From positions 2,212,551-2,256,503 of the forward strand of contig NZ_LSKU01000001.1 of assembly GCF_001561915.1 (NCBI RefSeq): a stretch of DNA of 43,953 bases. The letters run 5' to 3'. The number at the start of each line of letters is the position of its first letter. Position 1 is the stretch's first letter. Positions 18,013 through 26,724 of the stretch are shown piece after piece. The position numbers and the translations under genes were made by a program. The DNA comes from Tepidibacillus decaturensis. Its GTDB lineage: Bacteria; Bacillota; Bacilli; Tepidibacillales; Tepidibacillaceae. A model generated the notes under the pieces. That model did no database searches. It was not told where the DNA came from and worked only from the letters and a program-made list of their open reading frames with translations.

Positions 18013-18122
18013 AAGGTTTGTATATTCCATCGCGCTCCGTCATCCGTGCCCTTCTATGAATAAAGATTACGGAGAGAAGGGCACTTCTGAAGGTCGCTGC
18101 TTATGGAATATACAAACCCTTA
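18013..18122 (-). repeat. Structured repeat, copy H (full form, different outer stem)
   Basis: On the minus strand the outer stem gggtttgtatattcca pairs with tggaatatacaaacc and shares no sequence with the outer stems of copies A-F. The loop strands are TAAGCAGCGACCTTCAGAAG and GGATGACGGAGCGCG, almost identical to copies B and D, and the inner hairpin is gcccttct/agaagggc. It has the same transcriptional orientation as its neighbouring genes, unlike copies A-F. Confidence 0.85.
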
Positions 18123-18166
18123 AATGACAAATGGAAGAAAGTTATACTTTCTTAATCTTTAAAAAA

Positions 18167-18185
18167 GGCCCCAAAACTTGGGACC
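18167..18185 (-). terminator. Terminator after the small membrane protein pair
   Basis: On the minus strand GGTCCCAA-GTT-TTGGGGCC is followed by TTTTTT. It lies just past the 18217 stop codon. Confidence 0.8.
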
Positions 18186-18216
18186 TTGTAGGTAAGTAAT
18201 AGACTTTTAAATTTTC

Positions 18217-18546
18217 CTATAAGATATGTGTCAGGAAAAATCCACTAATTAAGACCGTACCAATCACTGCAGACCAGATAGCCATGTTCATCAATTTTGT
18301 TGCATTATACTTCGCCGATAAATCCTTTTTAGATAAGATAAATCCAAGTATAAGGAATAATCCGATAGTGAAAACTCCATGTGTTGCCCAGTGATGGCCT
18401 GTAAGAGAAGCCATCCAGTCTTTAAATGGGGTAACCATTTCTTTGAAAATCATCAGCACTGCATTAAAAATATTTGCGACGGCAAAGGCTATTCCAAATC
18501 CGATGGTTTTCTGACTTAACCCTTGATTTTCCACTTTAACTTCCAT
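18217..18546 (-). CDS. Small membrane protein with GHHWATHG motif, function unknown
   Basis: A 109-residue protein that I do not recognise. Three likely membrane helices are visible (about residues 16-36, 55-75 and 86-107). The loop before the second helix carries the striking histidine-rich motif TGHHWATHG, which could bind metal or haem (inference). GGAGGG precedes the ATG. It starts 15 bases after the stop of the 157-residue membrane protein, and the pair lies between terminators, so they form a two-gene operon and probably one complex. No cysteines or known domains are apparent. Confidence 0.75.
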   Translation of the reverse strand: MEVKVENQGLSQKTIGFGIAFAVANIFNAVLMIFKEMVTPFKDWMASLTGHHWATHGVFTIGLFLILGFILSKKDLSAKYNATKLMNMAIWSAVIGTVLISGFFLTHIL

Positions 18547-18561
18547 TCTGATCTCTCCCTC

Positions 18562-19035
18562 CTATTGACCTAATAGACCTAGTTTTACACCTTTAGTAAT
18601 CATGGAACCCATGCCCTCCATACCAAAACCAAGGACGATAGAAATAATGGCAACAGATATTGCTAATTTTTGAATATGCTTATTCCCAATTAACTTATCA
18701 TTATAGGCAATGATTGGAAGAACCATACTAGCAAGTAGAAGGATAAAGAAGATATGTTCCTTTGCTTCCATGAAGAAAGCATGTGCTGCAGGGAACGATC
18801 CAGCTTTAATAATGAATTTGTCACCTACATCTTGTGCTCCATAATAAACCCAATACCACCATCCGCCAACAATGTAAGAAATCCAGATAAATACTGATGA
18901 TAAAACACTTACGATTCTTAGCCTTTTGATATTCTTTTCATTCACATTTAAAAGTTCTACAAGTGCCCAAACAGCCATAATAATTCCCCATACACCAAAC
19001 ATGACATGAGGCATTGTCGTAAACACTTTAAACAT
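18562..19035 (-). CDS. Four-helix membrane protein with conserved-looking histidines, function unknown
   Basis: A 157-residue, very hydrophobic protein with about four membrane helices (roughly residues 8-28, 42-64, 88-112 and 122-146). Histidines within or next to helices (MPHVMFGVW near residue 10, and AAHAF and KEHIFF around 85-93) resemble b-type haem ligands in small membrane cytochromes, but this is only a suggestion. GGGGG precedes the ATG at 19035. It is the first gene of a two-gene operon downstream of an NreBC-like two-component pair but separated from it by two terminators. A 12-bp palindrome AAGGAGCTCCTT (19066-19077) lies in its promoter region. Confidence 0.75.
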   Translation of the reverse strand: MFKVFTTMPHVMFGVWGIIMAVWALVELLNVNEKNIKRLRIVSVLSSVFIWISYIVGGWWYWVYYGAQDVGDKFIIKAGSFPAAHAFFMEAKEHIFFILLLASMVLPIIAYNDKLIGNKHIQKLAISVAIISIVLGFGMEGMGSMITKGVKLGLLGQ

Positions 19036-19065
19036 AGCGTACCCCCACTTTCATTTATTAATATT

Positions 19066-19077
19066 AAGGAGCTCCTT
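19066..19077. promoter_or_regulatory. 12-bp palindrome upstream of the membrane protein operon
   Basis: The perfect palindrome AAGGAGCTCCTT, next to TAATATTA, lies 31 bases before the start codon. It is a candidate regulator site, possibly for the neighbouring response regulator; no consensus was matched. Confidence 0.3.
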
Positions 19078-19106
19078 GTGACTTTATTATCTCATGGCTT
19101 AAAAAA

Positions 19107-19123
19107 GACCACTAGTGAAGGTC
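19107..19123 (-). terminator. Second of two tandem terminators after the response regulator
   Basis: On the minus strand GACC-TTCACTAGT-GGTC is followed by TTTTTT. It lies after the hairpin at 19141-19171. Confidence 0.6.
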
Positions 19124-19140
19124 CTCTCTAAAAAAAAAGG

Positions 19141-19171
19141 AACAATGTCCCTTATTTTCTCAGGACATTGT
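19141..19171 (-). terminator. Terminator after the response regulator gene
   Basis: On the minus strand AACAATGTCC and GGACATTGTT pair around an 11-base loop, followed by CC and eight T residues. It ends the kinase-regulator operon. Confidence 0.85.
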
Positions 19172-19185
19172 TTCCCATTAACACG

Positions 19186-19827
19186 TTACTCATTTAAATG
19201 ATAGCGAACAGCAAAAGCGGCTGCTTCTGCGCGATTATTCACTTCTAATTTAGCTAATATTTGACTAACATAGTTTCGAATCGTCTTTTCACTTAGAACC
19301 ATCGTCTCTGCAATTTCTCGATTTGTCTTTCCTTCAGCTATCAAACAAAGAACCTGTCTTTCTTGATACGTGAGTTCATTTATTTTTTTCGCTTCTTCCG
19401 ACTGACGTATTTTCCTTAGTAATTTTGTTGTAATCGTTGGATCAAGAAGAGATTTCCCTTCAACGACTGCTTCAATAGCACGAATTAAATCCTGGGAACA
19501 AATCTCTTTTAATATATAGCCACTAGCCCCCACCTTTACAGAATCATAGATCGCCTCTTCATCATCATGAGAAGTGAGCATAATCACATAGGTAGAAGGT
19601 TGAATTTTTAAGATTTCCTTGCATGCTTCAATACCGCTTTTATGTGGCATTCGGACATCCATTAGAATGACGTCCGGCTTTTTTTCAATAGATAAAGCGA
19701 TTGCTTCATCTCCACTGACTGCTTCCCCCACAATTTCAATTCTAGGATAAATCGTAAGTAAGCTTTTTAGACCCATCCGTACCATTTCACTATCATCCAC
19801 TAGCAGCAATTTGATCTTCTTGTCCAT
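19186..19827 (-). CDS. NarL/FixJ-type response regulator (NreC-like)
   Basis: The receiver domain (1 to about 120) has the acidic pocket VDDSE, phospho-acceptor Asp57 (VILMDVRMPHKSG) and Lys in YILKEICS. A C-terminal LuxR-type HTH follows (LTYQERQVLCLIAEGKTNREIAETMVLSEKTIRNYVSQIL, about 145-200). The ATG at 19827 has GGGGAGGATGG upstream and overlaps the kinase gene by 35 bases, so kinase and regulator are coupled. Architecture matches NreC/NarL/DegU-type regulators. Its targets are unknown; the membrane protein operon next door is a candidate. Two terminators follow the gene. Confidence 0.92.
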   Translation of the reverse strand: MDKKIKLLLVDDSEMVRMGLKSLLTIYPRIEIVGEAVSGDEAIALSIEKKPDVILMDVRMPHKSGIEACKEILKIQPSTYVIMLTSHDDEEAIYDSVKVGASGYILKEICSQDLIRAIEAVVEGKSLLDPTITTKLLRKIRQSEEAKKINELTYQERQVLCLIAEGKTNREIAETMVLSEKTIRNYVSQILAKLEVNNRAEAAAFAVRYHLNE

Positions 19828-21283
19828 TTTCCATCCTCCCCTCATTTTTAACTTGTAATGTGAGCCTTGTCCCTACTCCTTTTACTGAAGAAATGATTAA
19901 ACTCCCTCCAATAGACTGGGCACGAAATCTCATATTTTTTATTCCTTGTCTAAAAAACTCTGGCTCCTCCTTTTCTATGTATCCTTCTATATTTCCCATT
20001 CCTGTTCCGTTATCTTCTATTTCAACCTCATATTTTTTGCGGTTTCCTTGGACCGAAATCATGACTTTTGATGCGTTTGCATGGCGCAAAACATTACTCA
20101 AAGCCTCTTTTACAATATAGTAGATTTGCACTGTTTGCGACAAAGGAGGATCTTCACCTTGGAAATCATATTGGAATAGAATCTGCAATTCATGCTTAAT
20201 ATCCATTTCCTCGATTAAACGTTTTATTTCTTCTTTCATCGTTGCCTCTTGATTTACTGGCATTTTCAATTTTTTGATATATCCCCTAATCTCTCGAATC
20301 AGATCATTTAGTCTTTTTACAATCACTTGTAGTTCAATGGCTGATTGTTCGATTTTATTTTCTTTATTATCGGTGAGAAGCATGTTACGGACTCTTTCCA
20401 ATTGAAGCCCCGTAGCATAAATGGATTGAATCATTCCATCATGAAGGTCCCTAGCAATCTTACTTCTCTCCTCTACCACCGCTTTCGTTTTTTCTGCTTG
20501 ATAGAAATAGTTTTGATATTCCAGATCAAATACTTTTAAAATTTTCAGAATAAAAAAGGCCATTAGAAAAGCACTTAACCCTCTAAATAATTCAATCGGA
20601 ATTCCTGTGGTATGAAAGAAAAGATCTGAGTTAAAGAGAATCGCTGGAAGAACTGGTGCGTAAGGAACAATCAAACCACCAGCTAAAGCATAAGAAGCAA
20701 CGGAGCCCATCGCCAAATACAAAATTCGTGTCATAGAAGGAACACCAAAACTTTGAAATTGTCTTTTTTGTAAAAATAGGGCATAGCTGCTTATTGCTCC
20801 CCCAGGAAAAGCTAAGAGGTAACGAGCCCAGATATCACTAATTGCAAACCACCAGTCTTGATTCTTTTCATCAACAAAAATCGGCTCAAGGAAAATAAAA
20901 TGAGAAAACCATACTAATAAGACAAACATTGGGATGAATAAAAACTTACGATCCCATTTTTTCGTTTGAATAAGCAAATGCATACCAAAGTAAAAAAGGA
21001 AAAAGAAGGAAATGGCATTGATAATAAATTGGATAGACTCTAAAACGTAGATTTGTGAAGCGTTTAAATAGCTCTTTTGAAGAGGAATAAATGCAACTCC
21101 CCAGTCAGCAATTCCATGCAAAATGCCAAATAAGGCTAGATAATATAAACTTTTCGCCAAATAAAAATGACTGTGAACGGTATTTTTTAATAGAATTCCA
21201 AAACCCATAAGGAAAAAGGTAAGAGGATAAACAAAAGAAATAACCACATGATTCGTTTCAAAAAATGCAGCTAGGATAGACAA
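19793..21283 (-). CDS. Membrane sensor histidine kinase, HisKA_3 type (NreB-like)
   Basis: A 496-residue kinase. An N-terminal region of about seven hydrophobic helices (1-250) is the sensor; no PAS domain or cysteine cluster is visible, unlike staphylococcal NreB. A short coiled linker leads to the HisKA_3 dimerisation helix with phospho-acceptor His281 (ERSKIARDLHDGMIQS). The HATPase domain follows (VKEALSNVLRHANAS, EDNGTGMGN and MRFRAQSIGGSL). The start is TTG at 21283 behind GGAGG. It forms an overlapping operon with the response regulator. The stimulus is unknown; a membrane-embedded ligand or membrane state is plausible. Confidence 0.9.
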   Translation of the reverse strand: MSILAAFFETNHVVISFVYPLTFFLMGFGILLKNTVHSHFYLAKSLYYLALFGILHGIADWGVAFIPLQKSYLNASQIYVLESIQFIINAISFFFLFYFGMHLLIQTKKWDRKFLFIPMFVLLVWFSHFIFLEPIFVDEKNQDWWFAISDIWARYLLAFPGGAISSYALFLQKRQFQSFGVPSMTRILYLAMGSVASYALAGGLIVPYAPVLPAILFNSDLFFHTTGIPIELFRGLSAFLMAFFILKILKVFDLEYQNYFYQAEKTKAVVEERSKIARDLHDGMIQSIYATGLQLERVRNMLLTDNKENKIEQSAIELQVIVKRLNDLIREIRGYIKKLKMPVNQEATMKEEIKRLIEEMDIKHELQILFQYDFQGEDPPLSQTVQIYYIVKEALSNVLRHANASKVMISVQGNRKKYEVEIEDNGTGMGNIEGYIEKEEPEFFRQGIKNMRFRAQSIGGSLIISSVKGVGTRLTLQVKNEGRMENGQEDQIAASG

Positions 21284-21386
21284 AAAATTCCTCCCCCTTA
21301 GAAATAGACATTATATCAATTTCCTCTTTTTGTCATTATATCATTACTATTAGCTTTAATATTCGTCAATTTTGTGAAATCACAGA

Positions 21387-21875
21387 CTATTTATTTAACA
21401 TTCTAATGATTCTTGCAGGATTTCCTGCAACAAACGCATTGGGAGGAACGTCTTTCGTCACGACGGCGCCAGCAGCAACAACAGCATAATCACCAATCGT
21501 TACGCCAGGTAAAATCAAGGAATTGGCACCAATCATCACATTTGAACCAATATATACATCTCCCAATCGATATTCTTCAATTAAATATTCATGGGCTAAG
21601 ATTGTCGTATTGTAACCAATAATCGTATTATCACCAATGTGAATTTTCTCAGGGAACATGGTATCCATCATCACCATTAAAGCAATTGACGTTTTCTCGC
21701 CAATTTCCATCTGCAGAAAAGTGCGATAAAGCCAATTTTTTACAGGTAACCACGGAGTAAACCGAGCAATCGTAATCACGATAAAACTCTTCATGACCTT
21801 CCAAAAGGAAACGGTTTGATATACTTGCCATAAAGAATTGCTACCTTCTACAGGATATCTCTTAGTTTTCCTCAT
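21387..21875 (-). CDS. yvoF: Hexapeptide-repeat acyltransferase (YvoF-like)
   Basis: A 162-residue left-handed beta-helix protein of the maltose/galactoside O-acetyltransferase type: repeats such as [32 protein letters not shown] and [14 protein letters not shown], and the end segment [15 protein letters not shown]. The substrate is unknown. The start overlaps the ppaX end by 14 bases. In B. subtilis yvoF follows ppaX in the hprK-lgt-yvoD-ppaX cluster and precedes hisZ. Here it is the last gene before the accessory block, so it marks the point where the Bacillus order breaks. Confidence 0.85.
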   Translation of the reverse strand: MRKTKRYPVEGSNSLWQVYQTVSFWKVMKSFIVITIARFTPWLPVKNWLYRTFLQMEIGEKTSIALMVMMDTMFPEKIHIGDNTIIGYNTTILAHEYLIEEYRLGDVYIGSNVMIGANSLILPGVTIGDYAVVAAGAVVTKDVPPNAFVAGNPARIIRMLNK

Positions 21876-22527
21876 CTACTTTCTTCGTTCCCTTCACAAT
21901 ATCGATTAAATCGCGAAAGTCGTATAGCATAAAATCTGGATGAAATTGCTGCAAAAATTCTGGGCCTTTGATACTCCATGCTACACCAACAGACGTAATG
22001 CCTGCATTTTGAGCTGCTTGAAGATCATATTGGGAATCCCCTACCATCAATGTGGTTTTAGGATCTGCGCCTAGCCTTTCCATTGCAAGAAGCACAGGCT
22101 CTGGTGCAGGCTTGTGTAGTTCTGTATCTTCGTATGTTACGATGGTATCCATCAGCACATCTAAGCCAAATAATTTTAAACCCATCATGACGGTATTTTT
22201 CATCTTCGTCGTAACTATTCCTAATGTTGCTCCTTCTTGTTTTAGAAGCGCTAGTACTTCCTTCACATGTGGAAATTCCATTACCATCTCATCATGGGTT
22301 CTTACATTATGTTCACGATAAATCTCAACCATTTGTTGAGCCGTTTTTTCCTCCCCAAACTGTAACATTTGTTCATATAAGGGGCGACCCATATGGGGAA
22401 TGATCACTTCACGAGTATATTTTCCAGGATAAAATTGTTCCAATGTATATAAAAAGGAGTTGATGATCAACTCATTCGTATTAATAATCGTTCCATCTAA
22501 ATCAAATAGTAAAGTCTTATATTTCAC
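21862..22527 (-). CDS. ppaX: Pyrophosphatase PpaX, HAD superfamily
   Basis: Hydrolyses pyrophosphate, in Bacillus mainly that released when HprK dephosphorylates Ser-phosphorylated HPr phosphorolytically. The HAD nucleophile motif [11 protein letters not shown] (Asp9, Asp11), the helical cap, the TTKMKN motif II region and [12 protein letters not shown] motif IV are all present in 221 residues, the usual PpaX length. The start overlaps the upstream yvoD-like gene by four bases. The setting, hprK-lgt-yvoD-ppaX, supports PpaX over a generic phosphoglycolate phosphatase. Confidence 0.92.
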   Translation of the reverse strand: MKYKTLLFDLDGTIINTNELIINSFLYTLEQFYPGKYTREVIIPHMGRPLYEQMLQFGEEKTAQQMVEIYREHNVRTHDEMVMEFPHVKEVLALLKQEGATLGIVTTKMKNTVMMGLKLFGLDVLMDTIVTYEDTELHKPAPEPVLLAMERLGADPKTTLMVGDSQYDLQAAQNAGITSVGVAWSIKGPEFLQQFHPDFMLYDFRDLIDIVKGTKKVDEEN

Positions 22528-23480
22528 TTTGCTTCTCCCTTCACCACAAGTTCAGTATGAGTAATCAGCCTTTGCCATACTTTAGCTGTAAGCATGGTAA
22601 TCACAAAGGCAACGGCCACACGAATGAGCAACAAAGGAATCACATTGATACCTAAAGGAATAAAAATCAACGTATCCTCAATCACCGCATGACTAGCAAC
22701 TAGAAAAATAGACAAAAGATATAAATCCCGTTTTGAGAAATTTTCTTCTTTCGAACTCTCAATGATGACTCCAGCACCATAAGCTAATCCAAAAATCAAT
22801 CCTGCCAATAATGGAACAGATGTCTTCCCGGAAGAAAGTCCTAAAACCCTTGTTAAGGGTTCTAACCATTTGGAAATATATTGAATTGCATGTAAATCCT
22901 TTAATAGTTGAATGCCTAACATGAGGGGAAATACGATTAACGCAATTTGCCAAATGCCAAGTAACGCTTTTTTAAAGGCTAATAAGCCGATACCAATCCA
23001 AGTTTCAGGTTGTTCTTGAACGGCCGCAACCATTCCATAATGGGCCGAATTATCTCCTCCACGCCAGAAAAGGTAAACAAGAATTCCAGCAGCAAATGAT
23101 AATCCAATACGTAAGGAAATTGGAACGATCGCCTTAACACCAATTTTTTTAGCCACAACGGTTTCAACCAACAAATTATGAGCAAAACTTAACATGATCG
23201 CTAAGATAAAAACGTTTTTTACTGTTAAATCTAAAGACAAAATGGCTCCTATTGCCGCATAAAGATTTAATAAATAGCCTAATGCAAGTGGGATTGCAGC
23301 TTCACCAGGTAATCCTATCCATTTCATTAACGGTGTAAAAAAAGAAGTGACCCAATGAATCACTGGGGTATAATTTAAAATTGAAACAATCATCGTGATT
23401 GGAAAAACGACTTTTCCTAAAACCCAAGTGGTATGAACACCCGACTTTAGTCCTTTGCTCCAAGTTTCTTTCGTAATCAT
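22524..23480 (-). CDS. yvoD: Nucleoside-recognition (Gate) domain membrane protein, YvoD-like
   Basis: A 318-residue polytopic membrane protein with two similar halves. Gate/nucleoside-recognition segments are visible, such as LPGEAAIPLALGYLLNLYAAIGAI and LSSGKTSVPLLAGLIFGLAYGAGVI. Transport substrate is unknown; related proteins include SpmA/SpmB and FeoB-gate domains. It lies 31 bases after lgt and overlaps ppaX by four bases, the order of B. subtilis hprK-lgt-yvoD-ppaX. Confidence 0.82.
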   Translation of the reverse strand: MITKETWSKGLKSGVHTTWVLGKVVFPITMIVSILNYTPVIHWVTSFFTPLMKWIGLPGEAAIPLALGYLLNLYAAIGAILSLDLTVKNVFILAIMLSFAHNLLVETVVAKKIGVKAIVPISLRIGLSFAAGILVYLFWRGGDNSAHYGMVAAVQEQPETWIGIGLLAFKKALLGIWQIALIVFPLMLGIQLLKDLHAIQYISKWLEPLTRVLGLSSGKTSVPLLAGLIFGLAYGAGVIIESSKEENFSKRDLYLLSIFLVASHAVIEDTLIFIPLGINVIPLLLIRVAVAFVITMLTAKVWQRLITHTELVVKGEAK

Positions 23481-23511
23481 CTTACACTCCCCCGTTGCTC
23501 CTTACCCTTGT

Positions 23512-24396
23512 TTAATCTTCATATCGTGCTGGCCGAACTGTTTTATATTTTCGAATCCACATAGCAACTAAAGCTAGAAGTATTAATACGACACCAATCA
23601 ATTGAGCAATACGAACATTTCCATAAGCCATTTCACCTGGTTCAAAATAGATCGCCATAGGGGACCAGAGAATTTTCATTAAAGAAGCTAACCATGTTGG
23701 CCCGTCAAAAGCTAGACTGTCTGTTCTTAACCCCTCGATAAAAAAACGACCAATCGAATACCAAATAAAATAGCTTAAAAAAACCATTCCTTGAATCGGA
23801 TTTTTCTTTCTATACCAAACCAATAGAATCACACCGATGATATTCCAAATCGATTCATATAAAAACGTAGGATGATAATATACACCACCAATATTCATTT
23901 GGTCAATGATAAATTGCGGTAAATGAAGATTCTGCAAAAATTCTAAACTCACAGGTCCACCGTGTGCTTCTTGATTCATAAAGTTGCCCCAGCGACCTAT
24001 CGCTTGCCCTAATAAGATACTTGGTGCCACCAAATCAGCCAACTTTAAAAAAGAGATATTTTTTACTCTAGCAAAGATATACCCTGTTAAAATCGATCCG
24101 ATCAAAGCCCCGTGTATCGCAAGCCCACCTTTCCAGATCGCAATAATATCCTCAGGGTGCTCAGAATAATAGTCCCATTGAAAAAGTACATAATAAGCCC
24201 TTGCTCCAATGATTGCTGCAGGCACCGCATAGATAAGTAAATCCATTAACAGGTCTGCATTAAAACCAATTCGCTTAGATTCCCAAAGAGCGAGTAGCAA
24301 ACCAAATATGGCAGCTGAACCTAAAATAATTCCATACCAGTGAACTTTTAATGGCCCAAGTTGAAAAGCAATTGGATCAATAGCTAATGTGAACAT
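23512..24396 (-). CDS. lgt: Prolipoprotein diacylglyceryl transferase
   Basis: Transfers diacylglyceryl from phosphatidylglycerol to the lipobox cysteine of prolipoproteins, in the cytoplasmic membrane. The 294-residue protein has about seven hydrophobic segments and the Lgt signature [15 protein letters not shown], preceded by the [10 protein letters not shown] segment. It lies 19 bases after hprK, as in Bacillus, where both belong to one operon. Confidence 0.96.
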   Translation of the reverse strand: MFTLAIDPIAFQLGPLKVHWYGIILGSAAIFGLLLALWESKRIGFNADLLMDLLIYAVPAAIIGARAYYVLFQWDYYSEHPEDIIAIWKGGLAIHGALIGSILTGYIFARVKNISFLKLADLVAPSILLGQAIGRWGNFMNQEAHGGPVSLEFLQNLHLPQFIIDQMNIGGVYYHPTFLYESIWNIIGVILLVWYRKKNPIQGMVFLSYFIWYSIGRFFIEGLRTDSLAFDGPTWLASLMKILWSPMAIYFEPGEMAYGNVRIAQLIGVVLILLALVAMWIRKYKTVRPARYED

Positions 24397-24415
24397 TCAT
24401 ACCCCTCCATATTCG

Positions 24416-25345
24416 TTAGTCGATTTCTTCTTCCATGGCCTCCGTTAATCGAGCAGTAAACTCTTTAGCTGCATGATACCCCATTAACTTTAAACGGTAA
24501 TTCATCGCAGCAACTTCAACGATAACAGCTAGGTTTCGGCCAGGACGAACTGGGATTGTAATTAAAGGAATCTCTGTATCCATAATCTTCATCTTTTCTT
24601 CATCTAATCCTAACCGCTCGTAACTCTTATCCTTATCCCACATCTCCAAGTTAATCACTAAAGTAATCTTTTTATGAATTCTTACCGCTCCTGCACCAAA
24701 TAACGTCATTACATTGATGATCCCTAGTCCTCTAATTTCTAATAAGTGGCGAATTAACTCCGGTGCTGTTCCGATCAATTCATTTTCAGCTGTTTGTCTA
24801 ATCACTACTGCGTCATCCGCAACTAAGCGATGGCCACGTTTTACTAATTCCAAAGCTGTTTCGCTTTTACCAATTCCACTGCCACCAGTAATCAAAATTC
24901 CTACACCATAGACATCAATCAATACACCATGAATCGTCCGGGTAGGGGCTAGTTGGGCCTCCAAATAATTCGTTAATTTACTGATAAAACGAGTGGTATT
25001 TAATGGCGTTTTTAGAATCGGAATTTTCCTATCGCAGGCTACCTCCAATAATTCATCTGGTGCTGGCATATCACGAGCAATGATGATGCAGGGTGTATCA
25101 TCTTGACATAATTGTTCCATCCGCTCCCTTCTCACATCGGAAGGAAGTCCATTAACAAAGGTGATCTCTGTTTTTCCCAAAATTTGTACCCTTTCAGAAG
25201 GGTAATATGTAAAAAAACCTGACAATTCTATTCCTGGTCGACTAAGATCGCTTACAGTAACCAATCGGTCTAGATCCGTATCCTTACATAATAATTCTAA
25301 GGAAAAATCCTCTAATAAATCTTTTACTTTTAATTTTTTGTCCAT
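24416..25345 (-). CDS. hprK: HPr kinase/phosphorylase
   Basis: A bifunctional enzyme that phosphorylates Ser46 of HPr with ATP or pyrophosphate and reverses it with phosphate. This sets CcpA-dependent catabolite control. The N-terminal domain (1 to about 130) has [11 protein letters not shown]. The C-terminal domain has the Walker A loop GGSGIGKS (154-161), VADDAVVI and the [10 protein letters not shown] signature. I choose the ATG at 25345 with GGAGTG upstream, giving 309 residues like B. subtilis; the longer reading beginning MGYLK has no supporting features. Two candidate cre sites in this window would be under its indirect control. Confidence 0.96.
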   Translation of the reverse strand: MDKKLKVKDLLEDFSLELLCKDTDLDRLVTVSDLSRPGIELSGFFTYYPSERVQILGKTEITFVNGLPSDVRRERMEQLCQDDTPCIIIARDMPAPDELLEVACDRKIPILKTPLNTTRFISKLTNYLEAQLAPTRTIHGVLIDVYGVGILITGGSGIGKSETALELVKRGHRLVADDAVVIRQTAENELIGTAPELIRHLLEIRGLGIINVMTLFGAGAVRIHKKITLVINLEMWDKDKSYERLGLDEEKMKIMDTEIPLITIPVRPGRNLAVIVEVAAMNYRLKLMGYHAAKEFTARLTEAMEEEID

Positions 25346-25455
25346 TTTATCACTCCACAACATTGTATCCAATGAGTCCTTAAGATAACCCACAAAAGTA
25401 ACGACTTCCTTCGAAGCTTATTCCGATTACTTTTGCTTGGTCCCGTTATAATAAT

Positions 25456-25479
25456 AGCGACTGATGATAATCAGTCGCT
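25456..25479 (-). terminator. Hairpin after the msmX-like gene
   Basis: AGCGACTGAT and ATCAGTCGCT form a strong 10-bp stem in the gap before hprK. On the minus strand it is followed by ATTATTATAAC, not a clean T-run, so termination may be partial. On the plus strand TTTTAAAAAA follows. Confidence 0.5.
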
Positions 25480-25529
25480 TTTAAAAAATCATAATCTTAT
25501 TATAAATGATTTTTGATTCAATTGTAAAA

Positions 25530-26639
25530 TTAGAAAATCGCATCTTCACTATCTTTATCAAAGATATGAATTTTGTTCATATCTAATGCCAATTTAACTT
25601 GGCTTCCTGCCCTTAATTGAGTGCGGGCATTAATTCTTGCTGTCACAGAATCTTTACCAATTCCAGATAGATATAGGTACATTTCCGAACCCATGTTTTC
25701 TGCTACATCGATCGTTGCTGTGAATTGACTTTGTGGTGAGGATTCTAAGAAGATAGGTTCGTCATGGATATCTTCTGGGCGAATCCCAAGGATAATTTCT
25801 TTACCTGCATAACCTTTATCGCGAAGAATTTTAGCTTTTCCTTCAGGAATTTGTAAAGTAATGCCTTCTGTTCTAAAGAAAAGCATATCTTCTTTTCCTT
25901 CTAATTTACCAGGAATGAAGTTCATCGCTGGTGAACCTATAAATCCAGCAACAAAGATATTTTTTGGATGATTATAGATTTCATTTGGTGTATCTACTTG
26001 TTGAACAATACCATCTTTCATAACCACAATCCGATCACCCATGGTCATCGCTTCTGTTTGATCGTGTGTAACATAAACAACGGTTGTTTCAAGACGCTTG
26101 TGTAGTTTACTAATTTCTGTCCTCATTTGTACACGCAATTTAGCATCTAAGTTAGAAAGTGGTTCATCCATCAAAAATACTTTTGGTTCACGAACAATCG
26201 CTCTTCCTAAGGCAACACGCTGTCTTTGTCCACCAGAAAGCGCTTTAGGTTTACGATCTAATAAATGTTCGATATCAAGAATTTTAGCAGCTTCATGAAC
26301 TCTTTTCTTGATCTCATCTTTGCTAAATTTTCTAAGTTTCAAACCAAACGCCATATTATCATAAACAGACATATGAGGATATAATGCATAGCTTTGGAAT
26401 ACCATCGCAATATCTCGATCTTTAGGCGCTTTATTATTGACTAGTTCATCGCCAATATAAAGCTCACCCTCAGAGATTTCCTCTAATCCAGCAATCATCC
26501 GTAATGTTGTTGATTTACCACAACCAGATGGACCAACAAGCACTAAAAATTCTTTATCTTGAATTTCCAAATTAAAATCTTTTACAACTTCTACATCACC
26601 ATAACGTTTGTAAATATGATTTAATGTTACCTTTGCCAT
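25530..26639 (-). CDS. msmX: Multi-sugar ABC transporter ATP-binding protein, MsmX/UgpC type
   Basis: The ATPase subunit that energises carbohydrate importers. Walker [10 protein letters not shown], signature [14 protein letters not shown], Walker [13 protein letters not shown] and switch HDQTEAM are followed by a C-terminal TOBE/MalK-like regulatory domain ([12 protein letters not shown]), 369 residues in all. The ATG at 26639 follows GGAGGGG. It has no permease or binding-protein gene beside it, as for the orphan shared ATPase MsmX of B. subtilis, which serves several importers. A cre-like site at 26683-26697 suggests carbon control. Confidence 0.9.
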   Translation of the reverse strand: MAKVTLNHIYKRYGDVEVVKDFNLEIQDKEFLVLVGPSGCGKSTTLRMIAGLEEISEGELYIGDELVNNKAPKDRDIAMVFQSYALYPHMSVYDNMAFGLKLRKFSKDEIKKRVHEAAKILDIEHLLDRKPKALSGGQRQRVALGRAIVREPKVFLMDEPLSNLDAKLRVQMRTEISKLHKRLETTVVYVTHDQTEAMTMGDRIVVMKDGIVQQVDTPNEIYNHPKNIFVAGFIGSPAMNFIPGKLEGKEDMLFFRTEGITLQIPEGKAKILRDKGYAGKEIILGIRPEDIHDEPIFLESSPQSQFTATIDVAENMGSEMYLYLSGIGKDSVTARINARTQLRAGSQVKLALDMNKIHIFDKDSEDAIF

Positions 26640-26682
26640 AAAATTCCCCTCCATTCTGTATTACTTTCATTCTAGCCTATCT

Positions 26683-26697
26683 TTGTAAGCGTTATCT
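26683..26697. promoter_or_regulatory. Candidate CcpA cre site upstream of msmX-like gene
   Basis: TTGTAAGCGTTATCT fits the relaxed cre pattern WTGNAANCGNWWNCW at every defined position. It lies about 45-58 bases before the start codon, in the expected promoter zone. Confidence 0.55.
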
Positions 26698-26724
26698 ATG
26701 CGCAAATCTTACAATTTTTTCGCA

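Noticed and set aside
1951-18122. Integron attC sites as an explanation for the structured repeats
   Set aside because: The location after stop codons is similar, but the attC core GTTRRRY/RYYYAAC boxes are not present at the stem ends and no integrase is seen.
1951-18122. Hammerhead-type ribozyme in the repeats
   Set aside because: The CUGAUGA and GAAA core elements are absent from the conserved loop strands.
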